A stretch of 19,755 nucleotides of DNA from Allomyces macrogynus ATCC 38327 (Eukaryota; Blastocladiomycota; Blastocladiomycetes; Blastocladiales; Blastocladiaceae), in NCBI GenBank assembly GCA_000151295.1, contig GG745378.1:25408-45162 (forward strand), read 5' to 3'. Below the pieces are notes generated by a model. The model worked only from the letters and a program-made list of their open reading frames with translations, was not told the DNA's origin and ran no database searches. Shown here in pieces: positions 9,636 to 16,993 of this stretch. The position numbers and the translations under genes are program-made. The stretch's first letter is position 1. Every line of letters begins with the position of its first letter.

Positions 9636-11233
9636 ATGGCCGATTCTGCTGCAACTCGCGGCATTCGTATCGCGCCGCCGCCTCCACCGCAATCCCGGCG
9701 CCGTGCGCGCCCCGGCCGTGATCCGCCAGCCGAGGAGGCCAGCAACGCGGCCAATCCGCCGAAGCGTGCGCGGCGATGGCCCACACGCAGCCGACTGGAC
9801 GACGACGACAATGCCAAAGACATCAAAAAGAATGAGGGGCCAACGCCCGCACAGCTCGTGCGGCGACTAAGCCGGTCTGGCGCGCTGGTCGTGGCCGACA
9901 TGGACTCCGACGACGTCAAGGTTTGTGGCCGATGCTCTGCCCTCTTGTTCCCCATTGATGAATTACTGATCTAATCCTCTACATACTCCACTAGGCCCTG
10001 AAGCGCCAATGCCGCACCAACGACGCCTTCCTGCGCGACACCATTTCCGCCCTCTTCGCAGTCCTTGGCACCAAATCCAATTCCCGGCCCCGACTCGCCG
10101 CGCTCTCCCTCCTCGACACGCTCTTCACGCGGTCCGAACTCGCGCGGGACCTCATCTGCACTCGCCTCGCTGACATCACCACGCTTACTCTCGGCCCGCC
10201 AGGCACCGACCTGTCGACCGTCCCCGCGTCCGCAGTCCTCCCGCCACCCGCGCCGCTCGCAACCCAGTTACGCGCCGCTGGACTCCGCGCGCTGTTCGAC
10301 TGGCACCACGCGTTTGGTGCGGACCACGCGCCATTACAGGTCGCGTTGAGCCACGCGGAACACGCACTGCACGCAGATTTCGGACCGTTTCGGCGCGAAC
10401 TCGCCGCACAGGCGCTCGCGGTCCGCGAAGAACGCGCCGCGGTCGCACAGCGGCAAGCTGACGCCGTGACCGCATTCACCGCCGCTGAACCAGCGCTCGC
10501 CGCGACCGCGCGCGAACTCGAGTCGCTGTTGGCCATGGCTGAGCAGGGCGCCGTCGACGAGTTTACGCGCGCCGTCGAGACCGCGCCCGCTGTTCCGGCC
10601 GGCCAGCAACGCGGAACCACGTATAGCGACATTGCGCGCGCGCACGGGCTCGGGTCGAACGCTTACCGGCTCGAACTCGACTTGTCGGCCACTGCCACGT
10701 CCATCTCCACGCGGATCGACCCAGTGGTTCTCGCCGAACTCGAGCGCGTATACCGCGACGTGCACGTGCGGCACTTGCCGTTGCTCGACGCGTGGCTCGG
10801 CGACTTGGCCGATGCTACCGAAGCGCGGCGGGTGCGTGGGAGGTTGAGCCGGTTGGCGGCTCAGGCCGAGGACGTGGGCGTGTCGCTTGTGTCGGGATTT
10901 CAGCGGGCATTAGCAAGGGAAGAACATGTCTCGTCTGAATCGGAGTCGGAGGGGAGCGATGCCGAGTTTGAGGAGGTGCCGGTGCCCGTGTTGCCAGGTG
11001 GAGAAGGGAGTGGGGATGAGCGGGAACTGTTTGGTGAAGTGAGTGCGGGTGAGGAGGGTCAGGATGAAGTGGATCAGAGGGCAGCGCGTCCAGAAGAGCC
11101 GGCGCGGCTCGTGGAGGACGCGGCATCCGCGGGTCCTGGACGCGGCGGACGCGGGCGCGGGCGAGGCAAGGCGTCGCCGGACCCGCGCGCGGTGCTGGCC
11201 AAGGTGCTGGGCCGGTCGCGGCGGCGGCGGTAG
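9636..11233 (+). CDS. UVSSA: UV-stimulated scaffold protein A (UVSSA), two exons
   Basis: UVSSA joins stalled RNA polymerase II and CSA/CSB in transcription-coupled repair and delivers TFIIH. Exons 9636-9920 and 9995-11233 (74-nt GT-AG intron, phase 0) give 507 residues (human 709). The N-terminal ~95 residues are basic and disordered. A VHS/ENTH-like domain starts LKRQC near residue 97 and includes SLLDTLFTRS and LRAAGLRALFDWH. It is followed by a coiled coil, then the UVSSA signature RAHGLGSNAYRLELDL near 308. An acidic stretch near residue 420 contains EFEEVP, matching the Phe-x-x-Val motif by which human UVSSA (F408, V411) binds the TFIIH p62 PH domain. The C-terminal zinc-binding DUF2043 domain of longer homologues is absent. 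The protein ends in RGRGRG-type and SRRRR sequence. ATG 9636 was chosen for its ACCATGG context; ATG 9594 would add 14 residues. Confidence 0.88.
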
Positions 11234-11546
11234 CGGCTCTGACATCAATATTATTTGTGAAGGTGTGAGCAGAATCGAGGAGCTGTGGTTTGGTGCGCGC
11301 GTTTGCGTCCGAGTCTTCCGTCGACGGCAACGCGCGTCCGCGACTCACGTCTCCAATTGTCTGTTGTCATCGAACACGCGCGTCCCTTATTTGCCTGCCG
11401 CCGACCAACTTCCCTCTGGTGCCACCTCCACACACATCGCCGGGGCTGCCTCGACGTGGTCGCGCGACTCAAGCCGGTGACTATTGAGATGGAGCGGATC
11501 ACGAACGATATAGTGGTCGTCACACGTGTTTGTGGTCGCGCGCATC
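11234..11546 (+). other. Intergenic after UVSSA; leader of the small downstream ORF
   Basis: This 313-bp stretch has no frame with coding bias and no recognised RNA gene. It must contain the UVSSA 3' UTR. If the ORF at 11547 is real, it also contains that gene's promoter or an upstream exon. A short ATG frame at 11491 could be a first exon, but only a 28-nt intron would join it, which is too short. Confidence 0.45.
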
Positions 11547-11741
11547 ATGCTAGCGTATTATTTGTGGGTCCCGCTCGCGGATGCGCCAAAGTTGGAGGTG
11601 CCATTGCATGATCTGCATGCGTTGCGCCCGCGGCCGTACGGGACGGAGGTGGTGCGGTTTAGGTATGACGAGGAGCGCGATGAGATGGTGCGCGTGCCGG
11701 ACGAGGACGAGGGGCCGGTGAGTAGCGGAGGGCGCGCATAG
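11547..11741 (+). CDS. Small hypothetical protein, N-terminal hydrophobic segment
   Basis: An ATG frame of 64 codons has the strong third-position GC bias of neighbouring genes (for example GAG GTG GTG CGG), unlike its shadow frames. The first ~10 residues (MLAYYLWVPL) are hydrophobic. Read upstream, the same frame remains open and hydrophobic (VFVVARIMLAYYLW) to a TAG at 11511, suggesting a membrane segment and possibly a missed 5' exon. The rest is charged, with FRYDEERDEMVRVPDEDEG near the end. I do not recognise the family. It may be the last exon of a small membrane protein gene. It converges on the pinin-like gene, 114 bp away. Confidence 0.4.
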   Translation: MLAYYLWVPLADAPKLEVPLHDLHALRPRPYGTEVVRFRYDEERDEMVRVPDEDEGPVSSGGRA

Positions 11742-11855
11742 ATGAGATGGATGCGTGGGTCGTTTGTAAGAAGTAGTGGCGATGCTGCAAGATACCGCGG
11801 GCTGTTGACGCTCGATTGATACATTTCTCCACCACCGTGCACATTTTCTTCTCCA

Positions 11856-12907
11856 TCACAGCCCGGCATACAGCACCTCGGGCCGCGACTCATCCAGCGG
11901 CCCCCCCAACAACGGCGACGGCGTGCGCTCTCCGCGCAGGTCCTGCTCACCACTCTCCGCCATCCTCACATCCCCCTCGGCCGCATCCGCACCCGTCAAC
12001 TCGCCCCTCTCCAGCATCCCGCGCACGCGGATCCGGTCAGCGACCTGTCTCTCCAGTGCGATCCTGGTCACATCCGAGTGCCGCGTGGGCCGCCACAAGA
12101 TGGCGTTCCGCGCGCGCGTTTGTAAATAATCGTCATCCTTGGGTTCCGGCACTCCACGGGCAATCAGTGCCTCGTCGCGCGCGCGCTGCAATTTGGACGC
12201 GTGCATGTCGGCCACGGCCGCGGATTCGCGCGCGAGTTTGGACTGCACGGTGGAGAGGATTTGTGTGCGTTTGGCAAACTAGCGGAATGTCGACTTCGAG
12301 TGAGTGGGGGTGGGGGGTCGACACGGGAGGGAAAGGCAAACTCGGGACGAACAGTGTCGGACATGGACGTGACCTCGGCCTTGGCCTGCCGCAGCGTCGA
12401 CGTCAGGACACCGAACAGGCGCGACTTGCCGAGCGTCGTGCGCGGCGCGCGCGTCGTTGTACCGGCTGGGCGGCGCGGAGGGACGGCTGCGGTGGTCGTG
12501 GTGGGGGTGGGGGTGCTGGCGGCAGGGCCGCCCGAGAGGCTCCATGTTGCGCTGGGCCGGGAGCGCAACGACGACTGACCGTTTCGTGGCGAGCGGGAGC
12601 GGGAGCGGGATCGGGATGCGCGCGGGGATCTGGACCAGGACCTGGACCGGGACCGGTCGCGACGTGGGGAACGGGAGCGAGACCGTGACGCATGGGGGCC
12701 GACGGCGGGACGGTCGCGGTCGCGGCGGTCGGGTCGCGAATCTTGGTCACTGTTGGGCTGGTCGTGGTGATGGTCGTCCATACGCACGTCGTCGCTGTCG
12801 TGATCGTTGTGGCTAGGCTCGGTCGTCGGGCGGTCGAGTGCAAGATCGTCTTCGCGGCGCGGTTCGACCTCGGGAGCGCCCCGTGTGAGACTGATTGGCG
12901 AGTGCAT
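11856..12907 (-). CDS. Pinin/SDK/memA-domain protein, N-terminal RS domain, two exons
   Basis: Pinin-type proteins are nuclear speckle factors that associate with the exon junction complex and modulate splicing. Exons on the minus strand: 12907-12353 and 12278-11856 (74-nt intron, donor GTTCGT, acceptor CTAG, phase 0), 325 residues. Residues 1-70 are acidic and His/Asp-rich. Residues 74-107 are an Arg-Ser dipeptide tract. Residues ~160-247 resemble the pinin/SDK/memA core: KSRLFGVLTSTLRQ (compare RNRRMFG.LLGTLQ), a helical Lys/Arg/Ala-rich stretch, then YLQTRARNAILWRP, where the family has a FL.T...P.LFYLP-like block. The tail is acidic and Pro-rich. Metazoan pinin carries its RS repeats at the C-terminus. 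Here they precede the core. The start is the first ATG close to the domain; the open frame extends upstream to 13204 but is not coding-like there. Confidence 0.65.
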
Positions 12908-13640
12908 TGCGGGTTGCTGAGAGAAGTTGGGATGGCGGTTCCGCGCGGTGGACACGGTCGCGGCGTGCGGTTGGCGACGAGGATTTGCATGGTGGCCGCG
13001 GCGGTGCAGGACGAGCAGCGACCAAGACCGCGTCACTGCTCTGCCACAGCTATCACTGGCGAGTGGCTGGGTCCACCGCACGCATCCCCAGGCACTTTCG
13101 CCCGATGCGGTTTTGGCATCCGCTGCCTGCGCGGCCGCCCAACGTCGCGGCGAATCGAAACGCCAGCCGAGTGCCCAGAAAGCCAACCACACCGCTGCTT
13201 CCACCAGTGACCAACCGGCTCAACAGTAACTTGGCGCTCCACCACCTCGACCACAGACCACTTCAACCACCACCTCGATACTTCCATATCTCGGCCCCGC
13301 GCCGCATCTTCAAGCGCCGACTTGCTGCACGCTGCTCGGCGCAACCACACCACTCTCGTCCACCGCGTCCCCGCGCCGGACCCCGTCCCCCACCGCCGCC
13401 GCCGCCGCCCGCTGCGCGGCGGCGCTGTCCTTACTAGGGCCAACCCACGCTTCACGCATCGACCAACCAAGCAAGCCACCCATTCCCGTGGCGAACCTAC
13501 ACCAACATCTGCATCTCCACGCGCGCTTGCTCGTCGCCGACAACTCGCCGTGTCCCGGGACCCTGCCCGCATTTCGACCACTCCGCGCACATCGCGCTCG
13601 CCTCATCGCCTCGCCCAACCACTCTAACACACTCGCCACC
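12908..13640. promoter_or_regulatory. Divergent intergenic region between pinin-like (-) and UPF0658 (+)
   Basis: This is 733 bp without a supported gene. From about 13200 to 13640 the plus strand is CA- and CT-rich, typical of the 5' leaders here, and runs into a near-perfect start context (CGCCACCATGG) at 13641. No operator, RNA gene or repeat was recognised. Confidence 0.5.
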
Positions 13641-15229
13641 ATGGGCCACGAAACGCGCATGGACAAGCTGCGATCTGCCTGGAGCAACTCGGCCTTCACG
13701 CGCAACGCCCTGATTTCCTCGGCCGCGCAGGCCGTGGTCCAACTGGTCCTCGAAATCGCGATTGCCATTGACCACCAAGGAAAGCTCGCCAAGGCCCAGG
13801 CCAAGGCGGCGACGCTGCCCAACTTCAACAATGTGCCCATCAACCTCGGTCACGCAGTGTCCGTGTACCACTACATTTACATGGTGCGACTCTCTGTCTC
13901 TGCTTGCTTGGCACGAGGTCACGACGCGATACGACCGTCGCGCACCGATACTGACGCACGACCTGCCCCCACGTTGTGCAGATCGCGACCTTGCTCCAGC
14001 TCTTCTTCACGTTCGACTCGGTCCTGAACCAAAACTCGATCGAGCTCGTGGCGCTCAACATCATCAACCTCGGCCTGTTTGGGTACTCGATCATTCAGTA
14101 CACGCAGGCGCAGACCATTTTCGGCGACCTCAACAAGGGGCTCAAGGACCGCGACCCGACGTGGCCCGCGCTCGCCGAGACGTCGGTCTTCCATATCCCG
14201 TCGATGGTCGTCTCGCTCGTGTTCTTGCTCGGCACGGCGTGGCTCGCCTACAAGCTGCACCGCGAGTACGGGTGGGCCATCTACAAGCGCATCGGCGCGG
14301 ATATCGGGCTGCGCCGGCAAATGATGGCGTATTTCTTCTTAATGATGATGTACGGTTGCGTTATCTCGCCGCCATTCGCTGCAATTCGTTGGCTGACGAT
14401 GCTCGACTCATACAGCATCAAGATCGACGTCTTCTTCTACTTCACCTTCTCGCTGCAATTCCTCGTCATTGGGTTCCTCGGCAAGTCCGACTCGACCGAC
14501 ATGACCATCCACATTGTCGTGTCGGTTGTCATGATTTTCGTGCTTGTCTTTCTCGTAATTCGCGGCACGCGCACCGAATCCGACTGGTACATGTGGGCGT
14601 TCATGGCCGGCACCATCGCGTGCATGGCCTACCTGAGCTACAAGTTCTACCAGGCACTCACCGAGTACGTCCTCCATCTCCGCCCTCCACTCGCCCATCC
14701 CACTGACCCGATTTCTGTCGCCAGGGACCGGTTCCTGCCCGTCGTCAAATCCATCTCCTTCTCCATCGTCCTGTGCCTGCTCGTCGCGCTCGTCACGCTC
14801 ATCAACGCCTTCATCTGTTTCCGAAACTTTGGCGCCGGCCTCATCCATTACATTGGCAAGGACGCGCACGAGCGCCGGCGGCAGCAGGAAGCCGCGGCCG
14901 CGGCCGCGGCTGCCGATATGCGCCCGTCCGACGACGGGACCTCGCTCGATGGACACGGCACGGGCACGACCGCGACGGCGACCTACGCCGACGCGGGGGT
15001 CGCGAATAAGGCGTATTACTCGCAGGCCGCGCAGCAACAGCAGGGGGTTTACGCGCCGCCGCAGCAGGGGGTTTACGCGCCGCCGCAGCAACAGCAGCAG
15101 GGCGGGTACTACGTGCCGCAAGGACAGCAGCAAGGGTATGCGCCGGCGGGACCGGCGGCGCCAGTGGCGGGCGGATACGGCGGGTTCCCACCACAGGCGC
15201 AGCCGCAGGGGCAGTATGTGGGGCAGTAG
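13641..15229 (+). CDS. UPF0658 family Golgi apparatus membrane protein, three exons
   Basis: Exons 13641-13883, 13982-14664 and 14725-15229 (introns 98 and 60 nt; phases 0 and 2) give 476 residues. The family is a fungal multi-pass membrane protein, located to the Golgi in S. pombe, with no known reaction. Several hydrophobic segments (about seven to nine) are visible, including AQAVVQLVLEIAIAI, MIATLLQLFFTF, LNIINLGLFGYSII, MVVSLVFLLGTAWLAY, MMAYFFLMMMYG, VVSVVMIFVLVFLVI and SIVLCLLVALVTLINAF. The family-typical motif between segments is FTFDSVLNQNSIELVALNI. The cytosolic tail (from about residue 365) contains an Ala run and Gln/Pro/Tyr/Gly repeats (QQGVYAPP). The start lies in a CCACCATGG context. 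The stop is TAG at 15227-15229. Confidence 0.8.
15038..15085 (+). repeat. 24-bp perfect tandem repeat in the UPF0658 tail
   Basis: Two identical 24-bp units, 15038-15061 and 15062-15085, encode QQGVYAPP twice. They sit within a wider CAG/CAA-rich, Gln-coding tract and are probably a length-variable minisatellite. Confidence 0.9.
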
Positions 15230-15578
15230 AGGCGCGCGTTCGTTAGGCCATCGATAATTTTGTGGATTTGATTTGTGATTGCGTTTGGTTTCCGTTGGTT
15301 TGCGCTCAAGTTTCGTTTGGTTTGTGCCACTGCCGCCCCCTCTCCTGTCTCTGGGCGATTTGTTATGACCCTCTCTCCCCAGTTTTGGCATGATCGTGAT
15401 TTGCGTACCGCGTCGCACTTGGAATAATTGCAAAGCTGGGTGTGTGTACTGCCTGCATGATGGATGGTTTGCAGAAAAGACTTGACAACGCTTGTGTCAT
15501 GGTCAAGGCTGCAAGAGTTGGCACACCAGTACTTGAGCATTATTGTTTCTCCTGAACCAGCACAAGCCAAAGTCATGA
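15230..15578 (+). other. Intergenic, T-rich 3' flank; no gene seen
   Basis: The UPF0658 3' UTR and flank are noticeably richer in T than the DNA to the left (repeated GTTTGGTTT-like words). No coding frame or RNA gene is supported until the tRNA-like sequence at 15579. Confidence 0.5.
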
Positions 15579-15660
15579 GACGACGTGGCAGAGTGGTCTA
15601 ACGCGTCCGACTACTAATCTGATTCTTTCTGGAGCGCAGGTTAGAACCCTGCTGTCGTCG
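15579..15660 (+). tRNA. tRNA-Ser-like sequence, anticodon ACT, probably a pseudogene
   Basis: An 82-nt type II (long variable arm) cloverleaf can be drawn. The acceptor stem GACGACG (15579-15585) pairs with TGTCGTC (15653-15659; six Watson-Crick pairs plus one G-T), followed by discriminator G, as in tRNA-Ser. The T-stem GCAGG/CCTGC is perfect. The loop CTACTAA places ACT in the anticodon, where tRNA-Ser for AGY normally has GCT. Defects: one mismatch in the anticodon stem (C-T), an A-C mismatch in the D-stem, and a T-loop of TTAGAAC in which invariant C56 is A. T-runs at 15699 and 15719 could terminate Pol III. An inosine at A34 would also read Arg AGA, so a working gene is unlikely. Confidence 0.6.
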
Positions 15661-15911
15661 AATAGCTCTGAATGTGACGCTTGGTTTGCTTCAACCAGTT
15701 TTGTGTTGAATGCGCTTGTTTTTTCGGGGTGCATGGACATCCCATGTACCTGTTGTGACTGGCGTGAGCTATATTTCCTTGCTATTTCTTGAACTGGCAT
15801 ATTTTTCCTAATGCAGCTTTGTGTCAAGACTGCAATGAGCAGAGTGGGTCAAGCCAATCCCAATGCCTGCAAACAAGCCATTGTGGGCACAGACATTGGC
15901 AGCTGGACAGG

Positions 15912-15935
15912 TTGGCAGGTTCCAAAACCTGCCAA
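15912..15935. repeat. Perfect 10-bp inverted repeat with 4-nt loop
   Basis: Arms TTGGCAGGTT (15912-15921) and AACCTGCCAA (15926-15935) flank the loop CCAA. The hairpin ends about 15-20 bp before similarity to the intact 16994-18490 gene begins. Its function is unknown; it could be a duplication-junction remnant or part of a 3' end. Confidence 0.75.
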
Positions 15936-15949
15936 TGTTTATGACTGAT

Positions 15950-16615
15950 CAATGGACAAACAAGATGAGCACAACAACCACAATTGCCACAACAAGCATG
16001 GCCCCTGCAACCATGATCAGAACCTAGCAGAGTGTGTGTGGGGCATTTGTGCTGGTTGCACACAGTGGTGGGGAGATGATGTGTGGTATCACGTGAAGAA
16101 TGGGCATGTTCTGGCTGGAGTACACCAGGCAGTGGACCATCATGCAGGATCAGAGTGGGCCACTAGTGCAGGAATCTGTGGTGATCCTAGCACATGCGCC
16201 CATGGTGAGCTCATTGGTTGTTGATCAGCGCCATATTCACCTGGACATGATGGAACCACAGCGCACAGTTGTGGTGTGAGTGGTACTGGAACCATGTTTG
16301 TGTGTGGCTGTGAGATATCACTCATAGTCTGTGTGCCCCCTGGTGGTCATGGTGACCTGGGCGCCACATTGTTCCGATTCCACACCAGCACAGGCACATC
16401 ATTTGCACCCAACACCTAATCCACCTTGAACTCATCCAGCTGCATTGACCCTGGCATCCCCAGAATTGCCATGCATGGCAGCCTCATCTCCATCTCTTCC
16501 AAGTACCACACCAGCAGTGATGGCAGTGCACCAATCACTGATGACTGTGGCAATGTGTTGTTGAGCAATATCCATTGCAGTGCCAACATGGCCATGGTAG
16601 CTGAAAGTCAAGCAC
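15950..16615 (-). pseudogene. CpG-decayed partial duplicate of the tail-anchored protein gene (16994-18490)
   Basis: Same orientation as the intact gene and offset by about 1045-1060 bp. It aligns along its length with about 16.99-17.68 kb, that is, the C-terminal ~230 codons and stop region. Matching anchors include GATCAATG..ACAAACAAGA (15949 versus 16995), GATCCTAGC (16183 versus 17229), GGCATCCCC (16453 versus 17514) and TCCAAGTACC (16498 versus 17559). Differences are overwhelmingly CG to TG or CA. A short minus-strand frame (16325-16140) still reads VVPSCPGEY and QQPMSSPW, where the intact protein has VVPSRPGEY and RRPMISPR. Stops and indels break the frame, and the N-terminal half is missing. 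It is not expected to make a protein. Confidence 0.85.
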
Positions 16616-16993
16616 ACTGCTGGCTGCAACCAGAATTGACATGTGCAGTTCCAGCAGAATTGTGCCATCTTGGGGGTCCAGGTTCAACCCCTTTGCTGCT
16701 GGTCATAATATCCACCACCCTTGGTGGAGAGTTTTCAGCTGTGGTTTGCACCCATTAGCTTGACCTTTTTTGAATTGTCGCCCCTCCTGTAAGATGTGAC
16801 TTTGATGCAGAGCCTCATTGCTCATCTTGCCAACTTCCAGGTTCAGCTCCTGCCTATTGAGATCAAACAAACAAAAATCTGTTTAGATTGCTGCAAGAGT
16901 GCTGCCCTGTTGACACAAACTAGCACATTTCTCTCTCAAAGTACTTCAACGTTGGCAATTGCTCCCCGAGGCAATGCTGATATTTTTTACCGA
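16616..16993. other. CpG-poor spacer between decayed copy and intact gene; no gene
   Basis: This stretch contains the 3' flank of the intact minus-strand gene and whatever lay upstream of the duplicated segment. No coding frame is convincing. A GGTTCAACCCC string at 16681, flanked by a CCAGCAG/CTGCTGG pair, is tRNA B-box-like, but there is no cloverleaf. Confidence 0.5.

Larger units (their letters stand above)
15781..16980. other. CpG desert
   Basis: Only nine CG dinucleotides were counted by eye in 1200 bp. Neighbouring coding DNA has roughly that many per 60-100 bp. TG and CA are correspondingly abundant, while GC dinucleotides remain common, so this is CpG loss rather than simple AT-richness. 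The block includes the decayed gene copy and also about 170 bp on its left and about 370 bp on its right. Confidence 0.85.

Noticed and set aside
12908..13204. Upstream extension of the pinin-like frame to 13204
   Set aside because: The added ~99 residues are Trp/Arg/Ala-rich with no bias and no similarity to the family; it is more likely leader and promoter.
15950..16615. Independent small genes in the 15.8-16.8 kb region (for example frames at 15824-16063, 16140-16325, 16426-16758)
   Set aside because: These frames are remnants or shadows of the decayed duplicate; they shift frame relative to the parent gene and lack the genome's codon bias.
16650..16700. tRNA or SINE fragment with B-box-like GGTTCAACCCC
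   Set aside because: Only about 50 bp, no A box and no cloverleaf; the string could be chance within CpG-poor DNA.
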